NCBI RefSeq assembly: GCF_001243045.1
Contig: NZ_LN849007.1
Coordinates: 276,989-340,988, forward strand
Direction: 5' to 3'
Length of the DNA: 64,000 bases
Source of the DNA: Clostridium niameyense
Lineage (GTDB): Bacteria > Bacillota > Clostridia > Clostridiales > Clostridiaceae
The position numbers and the translations under genes were made by a program. Shown in pieces: positions 55,969 to 64,000 of the stretch; position 1 is the first letter of the stretch; every line of letters begins with the position of its first letter. A model generated the notes under the pieces. That model did no database searches. It was not told the origin of the DNA and saw only the letters and a program-made list of their open reading frames with translations.

Positions 55969-56010
55969 TATATAAAAATATAGGTGTGACCACACCTATA
56001 TTTTTATATA
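55969..56010. terminator. Strong bidirectional terminator
   Basis: A perfect 19-base stem (55969-55987 with 55992-56010), loop gacc, has A-rich and T-rich ends, so it can stop both the transaldolase and flavin reductase transcripts. Confidence 0.92.
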
Positions 56011-56020
56011 CGAATTTATT

Positions 56021-56617
56021 TTACGATTTTTTGTGTTTATGTTTTTTAGATTTCTTTTTTTGTACCGAATATCCAAATTTGCCAATGGATTTTTCAGGAA
56101 GAGGAAAATATTCTCCATGAGAATAACACATTAAATTAGCTTTTTCAAAATGTATTTTTCCTTTTGTATCTATTAGATCTTCATTTACGTTTACACATAA
56201 GATTTCACATAAAAATAAATCATGTGTTCCTAAAGGAATTATATTTTTAACTTTACATTCCAAATTTATGGGACATTCTTCTATATAAGGTACAGTAACT
56301 TCACTAGAATTATGTAATGTAAAGTTACAATTTTTAATTTTATCTTCATTTTTACCAGAACGCACTCCACAATAATCTACTGCTTTTACCATATTTTTAG
56401 AAGGAAGGTTTACTACAAGATTAGAACTTTCCTTTATATATTTATAAGAAAGCCTTTCTGGTCTTATAGCTATGCTAATTATAGGTGGTTTAGTACATGC
56501 CGTTCCTATCCAACCTACAGTAAAAACATTTGTATTATTTTCTTCTTCTTTTGATGTAATTAATGCAATAGGTACTGGGTTTAACATAGCGCTACCTTTA
56601 AATTTTACTTTTGCCAT
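56021..56617 (-). CDS. Flavin reductase-like (FMN-binding) protein
   Basis: The 198-residue protein has the split-barrel flavin reductase fold: LNPVPIALITSKEEE near the start, VFTVGWIGTACTKPPIISIAI and RLSYKYIKESSNLVVNLP. The C-terminus is a striking Lys/His tail (KKKSKKHKHKKS) that is absent from most relatives and might bind metal or membrane. The electron partner is unknown. Confidence 0.88.
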   Translation of the reverse strand: MAKVKFKGSAMLNPVPIALITSKEEENNTNVFTVGWIGTACTKPPIISIAIRPERLSYKYIKESSNLVVNLPSKNMVKAVDYCGVRSGKNEDKIKNCNFTLHNSSEVTVPYIEECPINLECKVKNIIPLGTHDLFLCEILCVNVNEDLIDTKGKIHFEKANLMCYSHGEYFPLPEKSIGKFGYSVQKKKSKKHKHKKS

Positions 56618-56641
56618 AGATTATAAACTCCTTAATTTATA

Positions 56642-57139
56642 TTAATTATCAAAGTAAGATAAAAGTTTTTCATTTTTTTCTATAATAGATAAAAGCAATA
56701 ATCCTAGTATATAACAAGAAATTGCTTCACCAATACCTACCCATAACATAGACAATAATAAAGGTAATCTTAAAGTATACTTTAAAACTAATCCTATTAC
56801 TATAGCGTTTATTATTATAGGTGGAAGAGGAGCAATGAATTTTTTATGTTTTAAATTACTCTTACCTATATAATAAGTTAATATAGCTGCAATTAATGTA
56901 GCTAAGGAACCAAAAATTATATCAATTATACCATTGCCTCCTATTAAATTAGATATTATACATCCAATAAAAACTCCCCATATAGAATATGAAGAAAAGA
57001 AAGGTAATAAAACTAAAGCTTCAGATACCCTTATTTGAAGTTGACCATAACTTATAGGGGCAAGTAGTACGGTTAATGCAGTATAAATTGCCGCTATTAA
57101 CGATGAGAAAACAAGTTTGTAAATTTTTTTATTATACAT
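56642..57139 (-). CDS. queT: QueT-type queuosine precursor transporter
   Basis: The 165-residue membrane protein has five or six helices and the QueT features LVFSSLIAAIYTALTVLLAP, YGQLQIRVSEALVLLPFF and GCIISNLIGGNGIIDIIFG. It is the S component of an energy-coupling-factor importer for preQ0/preQ1 or queuine. The preQ1-I riboswitch directly upstream supports the assignment. The ribosome site ggaggtg lies at the end of the riboswitch. Confidence 0.93.
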   Translation of the reverse strand: MYNKKIYKLVFSSLIAAIYTALTVLLAPISYGQLQIRVSEALVLLPFFSSYSIWGVFIGCIISNLIGGNGIIDIIFGSLATLIAAILTYYIGKSNLKHKKFIAPLPPIIINAIVIGLVLKYTLRLPLLLSMLWVGIGEAISCYILGLLLLSIIEKNEKLLSYFDN

Positions 57140-57144
57140 TTTAA

Positions 57145-57190
57145 CACCTCCATAGTTTTGCTTAAAGACAGGATGGTTTCGAACTGTCTA
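57145..57190 (-). promoter_or_regulatory. preQ1-I riboswitch of queT
   Basis: On the minus strand agacag (57189-57184) pairs with ctgtct across the loop ttcgaaaccatc, and is followed by ttaagcaaaactatggagg. This follows the short class I preQ1 plan (as in Thermoanaerobacter: stem, ucgcaguaac loop, uuaacaaaacaagg tail). The loop acc/ccat can pair with the tail's atgg next to ggagg, so ligand binding should hide the ribosome site and stop translation. Confidence 0.85.
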
Positions 57191-57344
57191 TATTTCAAAA
57201 TAATACCTATATAGTTTAATACTTTTATTTTTTAACGTCAAATGAAATTATCAAGTTTTAAGTATATAATATTGTAGATAGTATGTACATATATGAAGTT
57301 ATAAATTATAATTATGTAAATATAAAAAATAAAGGGGATTATAA

Positions 57345-58574
57345 ATGTTTGATGCTAAAAAAAATGTTCTTGATAATGGAATAAAGTTGATTACTATAAA
57401 AAAGGATACACAGATGATGTCCATTCATATGGGTATAAAAATAGGAGCTATATACGAAGGAAAAAATGAAAAAGGGATTTCTCATTTTATAGAACATATG
57501 CTTTTTAAAGGTACTAGTTCAAGGAATAATGAAGTATTAAATAAAGAGTTAGAAGCTCTAGGTGGAGAGTATAATGCCTATACTGATAATAGTTCTACAG
57601 TATTTAGTATAACAGCTTTAAAAGATGAAGTAGAAAAGTCTATAGAATTGTTATCAGATATGCTTAAAAACTCTATATTAGATGAAAAAGAAATAGAAAA
57701 GGAAAGAGAAGTTATATTAGCGGAAATAAGATCATGTAAAGATGACATAGAGGACTTTAGCTTTAAAAAAACAAATGAAGCAGCATTTAAAGATAGTCCT
57801 TTAAGATATGATATTTTAGGTAATGAAAATACTGTAAAAAGTTTTGATAAAAATGAATTAAAAAACTTTTATGAAAAATATTATGTGCCTAATAATTCAT
57901 ATATAGCTATTGTGTCTCCATTTCCTCATGAATATGTAATAGATCTGGTAAAAAAGTATTTTAAAGAGTGGATTTATAAAGAATTTAATAGAAACACTGT
58001 ATTGGAAGAGTGTAATATTCCAATTAACAAGATATCCTATAGAAAAGATATAGAGCAAAGTACAATAGTTTATTTATTTACTTTTTATGGACTAGATAAG
58101 AAAGAAGAATTAGCCTTAAAAATATTAAGTTATAAATTAGGAGAAAGTTCCAATTCCATACTTTTTAGAGAACTTAGAGAAAAAAGAGGCTTTGCTTATG
58201 ATATATATACAGATTTAGATTTATCAGCACATGTTAAGACCTTTTATATATATACATCTATTTCCAAGGAAAATTTAGATTCCGCTATTGAAGTTATAGA
58301 TGAATGTATTAATAATATAAAAGAAAGAAAAATAAGGTTTGAAAAGGATACTATTGATTTAATGAAAAAAACATTAAAAACAGCTATAGCATTTACATTA
58401 GAAGATGTTACTGATTTAGGAAACTATGCCCTTCACCAGTCTATAGATGGTGAAGATTTGTTTCAATTTTATAAGGACATAGAAGATTTAAACAATATGG
58501 AAAAGGAAGATATTTATAAAATAGCAAGTAAGGTATTAAGAAACCCTACTATACATGTACTTTTAAATAATTAA
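57345..58574 (+). CDS. M16 family zinc peptidase
   Basis: The 409-residue protein has the inverted zinc motif HFIEHMLFKGT (HxxEH), the downstream glutamate in EREVILAEIR, and the C-terminal domain with REKRGFAYDIYTDLD, which is the substrate-binding RxxR/Y region of processing peptidases. It may clear peptides or act in a two-domain homodimer. It is followed by recX after 20 bases with no terminator. Confidence 0.92.
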   Translation: MFDAKKNVLDNGIKLITIKKDTQMMSIHMGIKIGAIYEGKNEKGISHFIEHMLFKGTSSRNNEVLNKELEALGGEYNAYTDNSSTVFSITALKDEVEKSIELLSDMLKNSILDEKEIEKEREVILAEIRSCKDDIEDFSFKKTNEAAFKDSPLRYDILGNENTVKSFDKNELKNFYEKYYVPNNSYIAIVSPFPHEYVIDLVKKYFKEWIYKEFNRNTVLEECNIPINKISYRKDIEQSTIVYLFTFYGLDKKEELALKILSYKLGESSNSILFRELREKRGFAYDIYTDLDLSAHVKTFYIYTSISKENLDSAIEVIDECINNIKERKIRFEKDTIDLMKKTLKTAIAFTLEDVTDLGNYALHQSIDGEDLFQFYKDIEDLNNMEKEDIYKIASKVLRNPTIHVLLNN

Positions 58575-58594
58575 ATTACTTTTGGAGGGTTAAT

Positions 58595-59431
58595 ATGGAT
58601 AAAGTAATAACAAAAATAGAATGGCAAAAAAGAAATAAGGATAGAGTTAATATATATATTAATGAAGAATTTGCCTTTGCTTGTAGTGGAGAATTAATTT
58701 ATTATCATAACTTAAAAAAAGGATTGAAAGTAGATGAGGATAAATTATCCTCTATTATAAAAGAAGATAATTATATGAAATGTAAAAATTATTCTTTAAA
58801 GTTAATAGAGAAAAGCTTAAAAACAGAAAAATATATTGAAGATAAACTTAAAGAAAAAGAATATACAAATGATTGTATAAAAAGAGTTATGGAGTTTTTA
58901 AAAAGTTATAATTTTATAGATGACAGTCGATATGTAGATTTATTTATAAGAGAAAAAATTAATAGTTGTGGAAGAAATAAAATAAGATACTCTTTATTAA
59001 AAAAAGGTATAAAAGAGGAGTTATTGAATAGTAAAATAAGTGATATTGATATAGATAAAGAAGAAGTAGTAGCATATAAATTAGCTTACAAAAAGTATGA
59101 TATAATATCTAAAAGAGAAAAAAATCTTATGAAAATATATAAAAAAATATGGGACTATCTAATATATAGAGGTTATACCTTAAGTGTAATAGAAAATGTA
59201 GTAAATAAATTAAAAAAGAATAATATAAGTTTAGTAGAAAATAAAAGAGAAGAAAGAAAGTATAATATTGATGAAATATATAACATTGCAACAAGAAGGT
59301 ATAATATTATAATAAAGTCTGAAAGAGATGAACAAAAAATATATAGAAAACTGTATAATTATCTTTTAAGACGAGGATATGGTTTTGAGGAAGTTAAAAA
59401 AGTCGTAAACAGTGTTATTCATAAAACTTAG
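58595..59431 (+). CDS. recX: RecX regulatory protein
   Basis: The 278-residue protein is made of repeated three-helix bundles: LKTEKYIEDKLKEKEY, then NFIDDSRYVDLFIREK, typical of RecX, which limits RecA filament growth. The C-terminus holds two similar repeats, KIYKKIWDYLIYRGY and KIYRKLYNYLLRRGYG, so it is at the long end of the family, as in other Firmicutes. It is coupled to the M16 gene by 20 bases. Confidence 0.9.
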   Translation: MDKVITKIEWQKRNKDRVNIYINEEFAFACSGELIYYHNLKKGLKVDEDKLSSIIKEDNYMKCKNYSLKLIEKSLKTEKYIEDKLKEKEYTNDCIKRVMEFLKSYNFIDDSRYVDLFIREKINSCGRNKIRYSLLKKGIKEELLNSKISDIDIDKEEVVAYKLAYKKYDIISKREKNLMKIYKKIWDYLIYRGYTLSVIENVVNKLKKNNISLVENKREERKYNIDEIYNIATRRYNIIIKSERDEQKIYRKLYNYLLRRGYGFEEVKKVVNSVIHKT

Positions 59432-59456
59432 GATAAGAATGAGGTTGGTGATGTGA

Positions 59457-60638
59457 ATGAAATATAATCCAATAAATTTAATATTGTTGTTAGTATTTTT
59501 ATTTCCTATATTAAAGGGATTCCTCTATAAATTTTCTTCCAGAGACTTAAAATCAGATATTGAGGAAACTAATAAGACGATAGCTTTTATATTATCCTTA
59601 TTTTTAGGTGTATATTATGGAAGAAAAATATTTATGGATCATAGTAGTGGTTTATATAAAGAAATATATATTAAAATACCAGACAATATAATTAGATATA
59701 TAGATAATAATCAATTTATTATTTATATAGTTATAATACCGTTACTTACATTTATAGTATATAAGATTATAGAAATAATTTTACATGCTATAAATTCTGT
59801 AACAATATATATATTATTGGATAAACTAGAAAAATTATTGAAATCCACCAGTAGTTTATTTAAGAGAATTTTAGGAGCTATATTTAATCTACCTAAGTCT
59901 ATATGTTATGTACTATTGGTTACTTTTACATTAAATATATTTTCTATGTTTGTAAAAAATAATAATTTTAATAGATATCTAGAGATGTCAAAACCTTATA
60001 AAAGCATATGCAAACAGATAATAATACCTATTACTAATTCAAAAATAGCAAGAAAATTACCGAATATAATAGATAATTCTTTTAAAATACAGATAAAAGA
60101 AATACAACCTAAAAATACTGGAAAGAATAGTACAAGTAAAACCCACGGAAGTAAAACTATAGTATATTACAATGGAGTTACTTTAGATGAAGGCGTAAAA
60201 TCCAATAAAACTATAGACACTTTTGCTAGGGGGTTAGCTGCTAAGGAGGCATCTTCTAAAGAAAAGTCTAAAATTATTTATAATTGGGTTGGCAAGAATA
60301 TAGCTTATGATCATAATAAGGCTAGTAGAGTTTTAAATGATGATTTCAATGTAAAATCTGGAGCAATAGCAACTTTTCAGACAAGAAAAGGAATATGTTT
60401 TGATTATGCCTGCTTGTATGTAGCTATGTGTAAGGCTAATGATATAAAGGTAAGATTAGTTACAGGTGAAGGATTTAATGGAGTAAGTTGGGTAAGTCAT
60501 GCATGGAATCAAGTATATGTACCGGAAGAAGGAAGATGGGTTAATGTAGATGCTACATTTTATAATGGTGGAAATTATTTTGATACTAAAAGATTTGAAA
60601 TAGATCATAGGAAGGCTGAGATTATAGGTGAATGGTAA
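59457..60638 (+). CDS. Membrane protein with transglutaminase-like domain
   Basis: The 393-residue protein has several N-terminal membrane helices (about residues 4-20, 40-53, 83-110 and 135-160), then an extracytoplasmic region, and a C-terminal transglutaminase-like fold with the Cys-His-Asp triad in RKGICFDYACLY, SWVSHAWNQVYV and RWVNVDATF. Such proteins cross-link or hydrolyse wall or spore peptides. The ribosome site is gaggttggt. It ends in a shared hairpin. Confidence 0.9.
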   Translation: MKYNPINLILLLVFLFPILKGFLYKFSSRDLKSDIEETNKTIAFILSLFLGVYYGRKIFMDHSSGLYKEIYIKIPDNIIRYIDNNQFIIYIVIIPLLTFIVYKIIEIILHAINSVTIYILLDKLEKLLKSTSSLFKRILGAIFNLPKSICYVLLVTFTLNIFSMFVKNNNFNRYLEMSKPYKSICKQIIIPITNSKIARKLPNIIDNSFKIQIKEIQPKNTGKNSTSKTHGSKTIVYYNGVTLDEGVKSNKTIDTFARGLAAKEASSKEKSKIIYNWVGKNIAYDHNKASRVLNDDFNVKSGAIATFQTRKGICFDYACLYVAMCKANDIKVRLVTGEGFNGVSWVSHAWNQVYVPEEGRWVNVDATFYNGGNYFDTKRFEIDHRKAEIIGEW

Positions 60639-60669
60639 TTAAAGACTAGTTAACTAGTCTTTAATTTTG
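60638..60669. terminator. Bidirectional terminator between the transglutaminase and TPR genes
   Basis: attaaagactagt and actagtctttaat form a perfect palindrome (26 bases with almost no loop) followed by ttttg. It serves converging genes. Confidence 0.8.
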
Positions 60670-61023
60670 TTTTTCGTGTCTTAAGTTTCTGGTGATTATA
60701 TTTATAGCTTTTTCACAATCTAAATCATCATTATTTAAAGACCAAGAAAGATTAAAATAAATTAACGCTTTCTTGTTATTTTTAAGCATAGCATAACAAT
60801 AACCTAAATTAAAAAAATATTTACTATCTTTCTTTTTGTTTATGGCGCTTTTTAACAGAGGAATAGCTTTATTAAATTCTTTTAACTTTATGAAACATAC
60901 AGCAGCATTATATAGGGAGGAAACTTCATTTTCCTCTATTTTAGCAGCTTTTTTATATAAGTCTATAGCTTTTTTATAATCTTTAGTATTATAATAATGG
61001 TTAGCTTTATGAAAGTAACTCAT
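60661..61023 (-). CDS. Small TPR protein
   Basis: The 120-residue protein consists of three tetratricopeptide repeats: KANHYYNTKDYKKAIDLYKK, AAVCFIKLKEFNKAIPLLKS and LGYCYAMLKNNKKALIYFNL. No other domain. It likely binds a partner protein. Upstream DNA (61024-61196) holds no gene I can support. Confidence 0.88.
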   Translation of the reverse strand: MSYFHKANHYYNTKDYKKAIDLYKKAAKIEENEVSSLYNAAVCFIKLKEFNKAIPLLKSAINKKKDSKYFFNLGYCYAMLKNNKKALIYFNLSWSLNNDDLDCEKAINIITRNLRHEKQN

Positions 61024-61196
61024 GATTTTTCCTCCTTATGTTTCTAATACATAATTTATATTAATTTATATTAAAAATATTGTTAATATATTCTTTTATG
61101 CTTTCGTTAATATGATATCCATAAATGTTATTTTTATACAAAAAGCAATAATAAAGAACAGTATATTCTGCATAATACCGTTCTTTATAGATGGCT

Positions 61197-62000
61197 TTAA
61201 TAATTTAATTTTTTGGAAATTTTCTTTTCAAATAATGCTACTCCCTCATACATTAGGTATGCTAGTATAGATAAAATGATTATACTAAACATTACCATAT
61301 CTAATTGAGAAATTTGTCCACCATATATTATTAAAAATCCTAAACCTTCTTTAGCAACTAGAAATTCCCCCATGATAACTCCTACCCAAGATAATCCTAC
61401 ATTTATTTTTAATGATGCAATTAGTGTAGGAATAGTAGCAGGAATTATTAAATGAATTAATATTTGCCATTTATTTGCACCAAGAGTTCTCATAAGCTTA
61501 ATTTTATCTTTATCTACTTCATTAAATCCATTTAAAATGCCTATTATAGTAACTACTATAGATATTAATAAAGCTATTAATATTATGGCATTAGTTCCAT
61601 TGCCTACCCAAAAAATTATAATAGGAGCTAAAGCTACCTTAGGAAGGGCATTTAATACTACTAAATAAGGATCCAATACCTCTGATGCGAAGCTAGACCA
61701 CCATAGTAGTACTGCTATTAAAGCTCCTAACAGTGTTCCAGATAAGAAACCTACTATTGTTTCATAACAGGTAATTCCTATGTGTCTAAAAAGGGTACCT
61801 TCATTATATACTTGTACCATACTTTTCCACATTCTTGAGGGTGTACTTGTTAGGAAAGGATCTATCCAACCCAATCTTCCGGATATTTCCCATAATGCGA
61901 AAAACGCTACTAATATTAATAGTCTAGTAATGGTTATTAGTTCTTTTCTCTTGTTTACTTTTTTTATATATATTTGGTGTTCTTTTTTTTCATCTATCAT
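61197..62000 (-). CDS. ABC transporter permease, NitT/TauT type
   Basis: The 267-residue permease has six helices and the EAA loop DKIKLMRTLGANKWQILIHLIIPATIP-type segment (MRTLGANKWQ). It belongs to the nitrate/sulfonate/thiamine-precursor class. The start is ATG 62000, which overlaps the ATPase stop as ATGA; the longer start at 62021 has no ribosome site. No binding-protein gene lies next to it. Confidence 0.9.
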   Translation of the reverse strand: MIDEKKEHQIYIKKVNKRKELITITRLLILVAFFALWEISGRLGWIDPFLTSTPSRMWKSMVQVYNEGTLFRHIGITCYETIVGFLSGTLLGALIAVLLWWSSFASEVLDPYLVVLNALPKVALAPIIIFWVGNGTNAIILIALLISIVVTIIGILNGFNEVDKDKIKLMRTLGANKWQILIHLIIPATIPTLIASLKINVGLSWVGVIMGEFLVAKEGLGFLIIYGGQISQLDMVMFSIIILSILAYLMYEGVALFEKKISKKLNY

Positions 62001-62758
62001 AATGTATTCAGCTCCTTCCATACATTATTAAAATAAACTCTAAATTCTGGAGCTTCTCTACACTTTAAAGGGGAATCATATTGAGTAGAAAGCTCTATGT
62101 TTATTTCCTTTTTTAGTTTAGCTGGTCTACTGGATAATACTAATACTCTATCGGACATAGCCACGGCTTCTGAAATATCATGGGTTACCATTATGGCTGT
62201 TTTGCCTTCATTTTTTATTATTTTATATATTTCATCACCTATATTTAATCTAGTTTGATAATCAAGAGCAGAAAAAGGCTCATCTAAAAGTAATACTTCA
62301 GGATTTAAGGCCAAGGTTCTAATTAGAGCTACCTTTTGTCTCATTCCTCCAGATAATTCATCAGGATGATGATTTTTAAATTCTGATAAACCATAGTTTT
62401 CTAATAGTTTTTCTATAAATTCTTTGTTTTTATCATTTAATTTGTGTTGTATCTTAAGACCTAAGGTCACGTTGTGCCAAACTGTAAGCCACTGAAAAAG
62501 ATGATCTTTTTGAAACATATATCCTATTTTACGAGAAATAGAATTTTGTTTTTCATCATCTATATAAACTTTACCACTAGATGCAGGTATTAATCCTGCA
62601 ATTATATTTAATAATGTAGATTTTCCACATCCAGAGGGACCTACTATGCTTACAAATTCACCTTCTTTAATAGAAAATGAAATATCTTTTATAGCAGAGG
62701 TTGCCCCTTTTAAAGAATGATAGTTCATATATATATTTTTAACTACTACTTTATTCAC
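61997..62758 (-). CDS. ABC transporter ATP-binding protein, NitT/TauT type
   Basis: The 253-residue ATPase has Walker A VGPSGCGKSTLL, signature HPDELSGGMRQKVAL, Walker B EVLLLDEPFSAL and the switch histidine in VTHDISEA. I place the start at a GTG (62758) eight bases after ggag; the longer ATG 62797 has its ggag only two bases away. It overlaps the permease by four bases, so the two are coupled. Confidence 0.9.
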   Translation of the reverse strand: MNKVVVKNIYMNYHSLKGATSAIKDISFSIKEGEFVSIVGPSGCGKSTLLNIIAGLIPASSGKVYIDDEKQNSISRKIGYMFQKDHLFQWLTVWHNVTLGLKIQHKLNDKNKEFIEKLLENYGLSEFKNHHPDELSGGMRQKVALIRTLALNPEVLLLDEPFSALDYQTRLNIGDEIYKIIKNEGKTAIMVTHDISEAVAMSDRVLVLSSRPAKLKKEINIELSTQYDSPLKCREAPEFRVYFNNVWKELNTL

Positions 62759-63000
62759 TATATCATCTCCTAACGAGTTCAATATAACTTTCTTCATATC
62801 TCCATTTATTATATGAAAAATTATTAATTTGTGTTATAAAATATAGTGCTTTTACTAGGGTTAAGTGGTTATTTATATTACATAATGTTTAGTTGAATAA
62901 TGATAATCGAAAGTATATAATATGCATATATATAATATCCATATATAGAAGAAATAGTATTTATAAATTTTAATATATAATAATGTAAAAGGTGAGTGTT

Positions 63001-64000
63001 ATGAAAAAATTATTTCATATGGGATTAGATGTTGGTTCTACTACAGTTAAAATTATTATATTAGATAAAAATAATAAAATTTTATACGGTATTTATAAGA
63101 GGCATTTTTCTGATATAAAAAGTACTATAATTGGAATAATTAAAGAAGCATTTAATAAGTTTAAGGACATTGATGTAACTCTTATGGTTACAGGATCTGG
63201 AGGACTTTCTGTGTCTAAATGGCTTAAGATACCTTTTATACAAGAAGTGGTGGCTTGTACCAATACCATAAAAAGAATTATACCTCAAACCGATGTAGCT
63301 ATAGAACTAGGCGGGGAAGATGCAAAAATTACTTTTTTTGACGATGGAGTAGATCAAAGAATGAATGGAACGTGTGCAGGTGGAACTGGAGCTTTTATAG
63401 ATCAAATGGCATCACTTTTAAAGACTGATGCAAAAGGATTAAATGAAATGGCTAAGAAATATAATGTTATATATCCAATTGCAGCAAGATGTGGAGTATT
63501 TGCAAAAACTGATATTCAACCTCTCTTAAATGAGGGCGCTGCTAGAGAAGATATTGCAGCTTCTATATTTCAAGCAGTAGTAAATCAAACTATAAGCGGA
63601 CTTTCATGTGGGAAAATAATAAAAGGAAATGTAGCATTTTTAGGAGGTCCTCTTTATTTTTTATCAGAACTTAGAAAAAGATTTATAGAAACATTAAAAT
63701 TAAAAAAAGAAGAAGCTATTTTCCCAGATAATTCTCAATTATTTGTAGCTATGGGAGCAGCTATAGCATCTAAAGAAAAAGCATATACTTTAAGTTTTAA
63801 GTCTTTAGTTGAAAGGTTAGAAGCACTAGAGACGGTTAAAGTTGATAGTGTGGAAATCTTATCACCTCTTTTTAAGGATGATAAGGAATATGAAGAGTTC
63901 AAACATAGACATAATAAGCATAAAGTGAAACAAGGAGATATAAGTCATTATAAAGGTAATTGTTATCTTGGAATAGATGCAGGGTCTACTACTACTAAAG
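63001..64000 (+). CDS. Giant activator/dehydratase-like fusion, 3' end beyond window
   Basis: The reading frame runs open from ATG 63001 (after aaaaggtgag) to the window end, 333 residues. The first ASKHA domain has GLDVGSTTVKIIIL, AIELGGEDAKITFF and the two cluster cysteines in GTCAGGTGAF and ARCGVFAKTDI. At the very end a second ASKHA domain begins, CYLGIDAGSTTTK. Families with this start continue with DUF2229 and HgdB-like parts, about 1400 residues in all. Function unknown; it is the fused form of the proteins encoded at 36416-39365. Confidence 0.88.
   Translation, partial: MKKLFHMGLDVGSTTVKIIILDKNNKILYGIYKRHFSDIKSTIIGIIKEAFNKFKDIDVTLMVTGSGGLSVSKWLKIPFIQEVVACTNTIKRIIPQTDVAIELGGEDAKITFFDDGVDQRMNGTCAGGTGAFIDQMASLLKTDAKGLNEMAKKYNVIYPIAARCGVFAKTDIQPLLNEGAAREDIAASIFQAVVNQTISGLSCGKIIKGNVAFLGGPLYFLSELRKRFIETLKLKKEEAIFPDNSQLFVAMGAAIASKEKAYTLSFKSLVERLEALETVKVDSVEILSPLFKDDKEYEEFKHRHNKHKVKQGDISHYKGNCYLGIDAGSTTTK

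Noticed and set aside
62759-63000. TPP or other riboswitch ahead of the ABC transporter
   Set aside because: No ctgaga core or other aptamer signature is seen on either strand; the region is plain AT-rich promoter DNA.

Overview
The window is a low-GC, densely packed stretch of a clostridial chromosome, most likely Clostridium sensu stricto close to the C. botulinum/C. sporogenes type of amino-acid fermenter. The evidence is the gene content: a PyrR-attenuated pyrimidine operon with pyrI and pyrK, oxygen-sensitive glycyl-radical and 2-hydroxyacyl-CoA dehydratase-type enzymes, a reverse rubrerythrin with a PerR site, sporulation-flavoured small proteins, and strong GGAGG ribosome sites with ATG, GTG and TTG starts. 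I see no insertion sequence, prophage or CRISPR array. Species cannot be fixed from the sequence alone.

Layout. 1-593: seven tRNA genes (His partial, Gln, Lys, Leu, Gly, Gly, Arg). 846-3213: a double-cubane-cluster reductase module (HgdB-like protein, DUF3343 protein, ASKHA activator). 3217-9150: pyrBICFKDE behind a canonical promoter and a PyrR leader; pyrK appears to start at a non-standard ATA. 9396-11060: a membrane-anchored unknown and a TIM-barrel isomerase. 11241-20122: protein quality control, tig-clpP-clpX-lonB-lonA-engB, then a CPBP protease. 20230-22385: two Cys-rich small proteins, an Asn-rich protein, a bactofilin, a decayed gene and a probable C-rich small RNA. 22387-35000: an FG-GAP-like protein, an orphan solute-binding lipoprotein, PerR, L25, reverse rubrerythrin under a PerR-type operator, a chemoreceptor, a glycerophosphodiesterase, Lgt, a SASP-like small protein, a YhaM-like nuclease and a purine permease.

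35344-48842: a 3D-domain wall protein; a minus-strand three-gene operon that is a split version of the large activator/dehydratase-like proteins; the hydroxyproline module (XRE-cupin regulator, HypD activase, HypD, ProC); PpnP; a TauE-type permease; PII plus DUF1538; CrcB under a fluoride riboswitch; an L,D-transpeptidase. 49067-55946: PRD regulator, split transketolase, a UlaABC-type PTS and an FSA-type transaldolase, which together look like uptake of a sugar or polyol feeding the non-oxidative pentose phosphate pathway. 56021-62758: flavin reductase, QueT under a preQ1-I riboswitch, M16 peptidase, RecX, transglutaminase, TPR protein and a NitT/TauT-type ABC pair without a binding protein. 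63001-end: the first third of a very large two-ASKHA activator/dehydratase fusion.

The most notable theme is that three architectures of the same ATP-driven electron-activation machinery lie in one 64-kb window: DCCP type, split COG1924/COG3580/COG3581 type, and fused type. The split operon and the fused protein have no function that I can assign, and are the best candidates for an undescribed system here.
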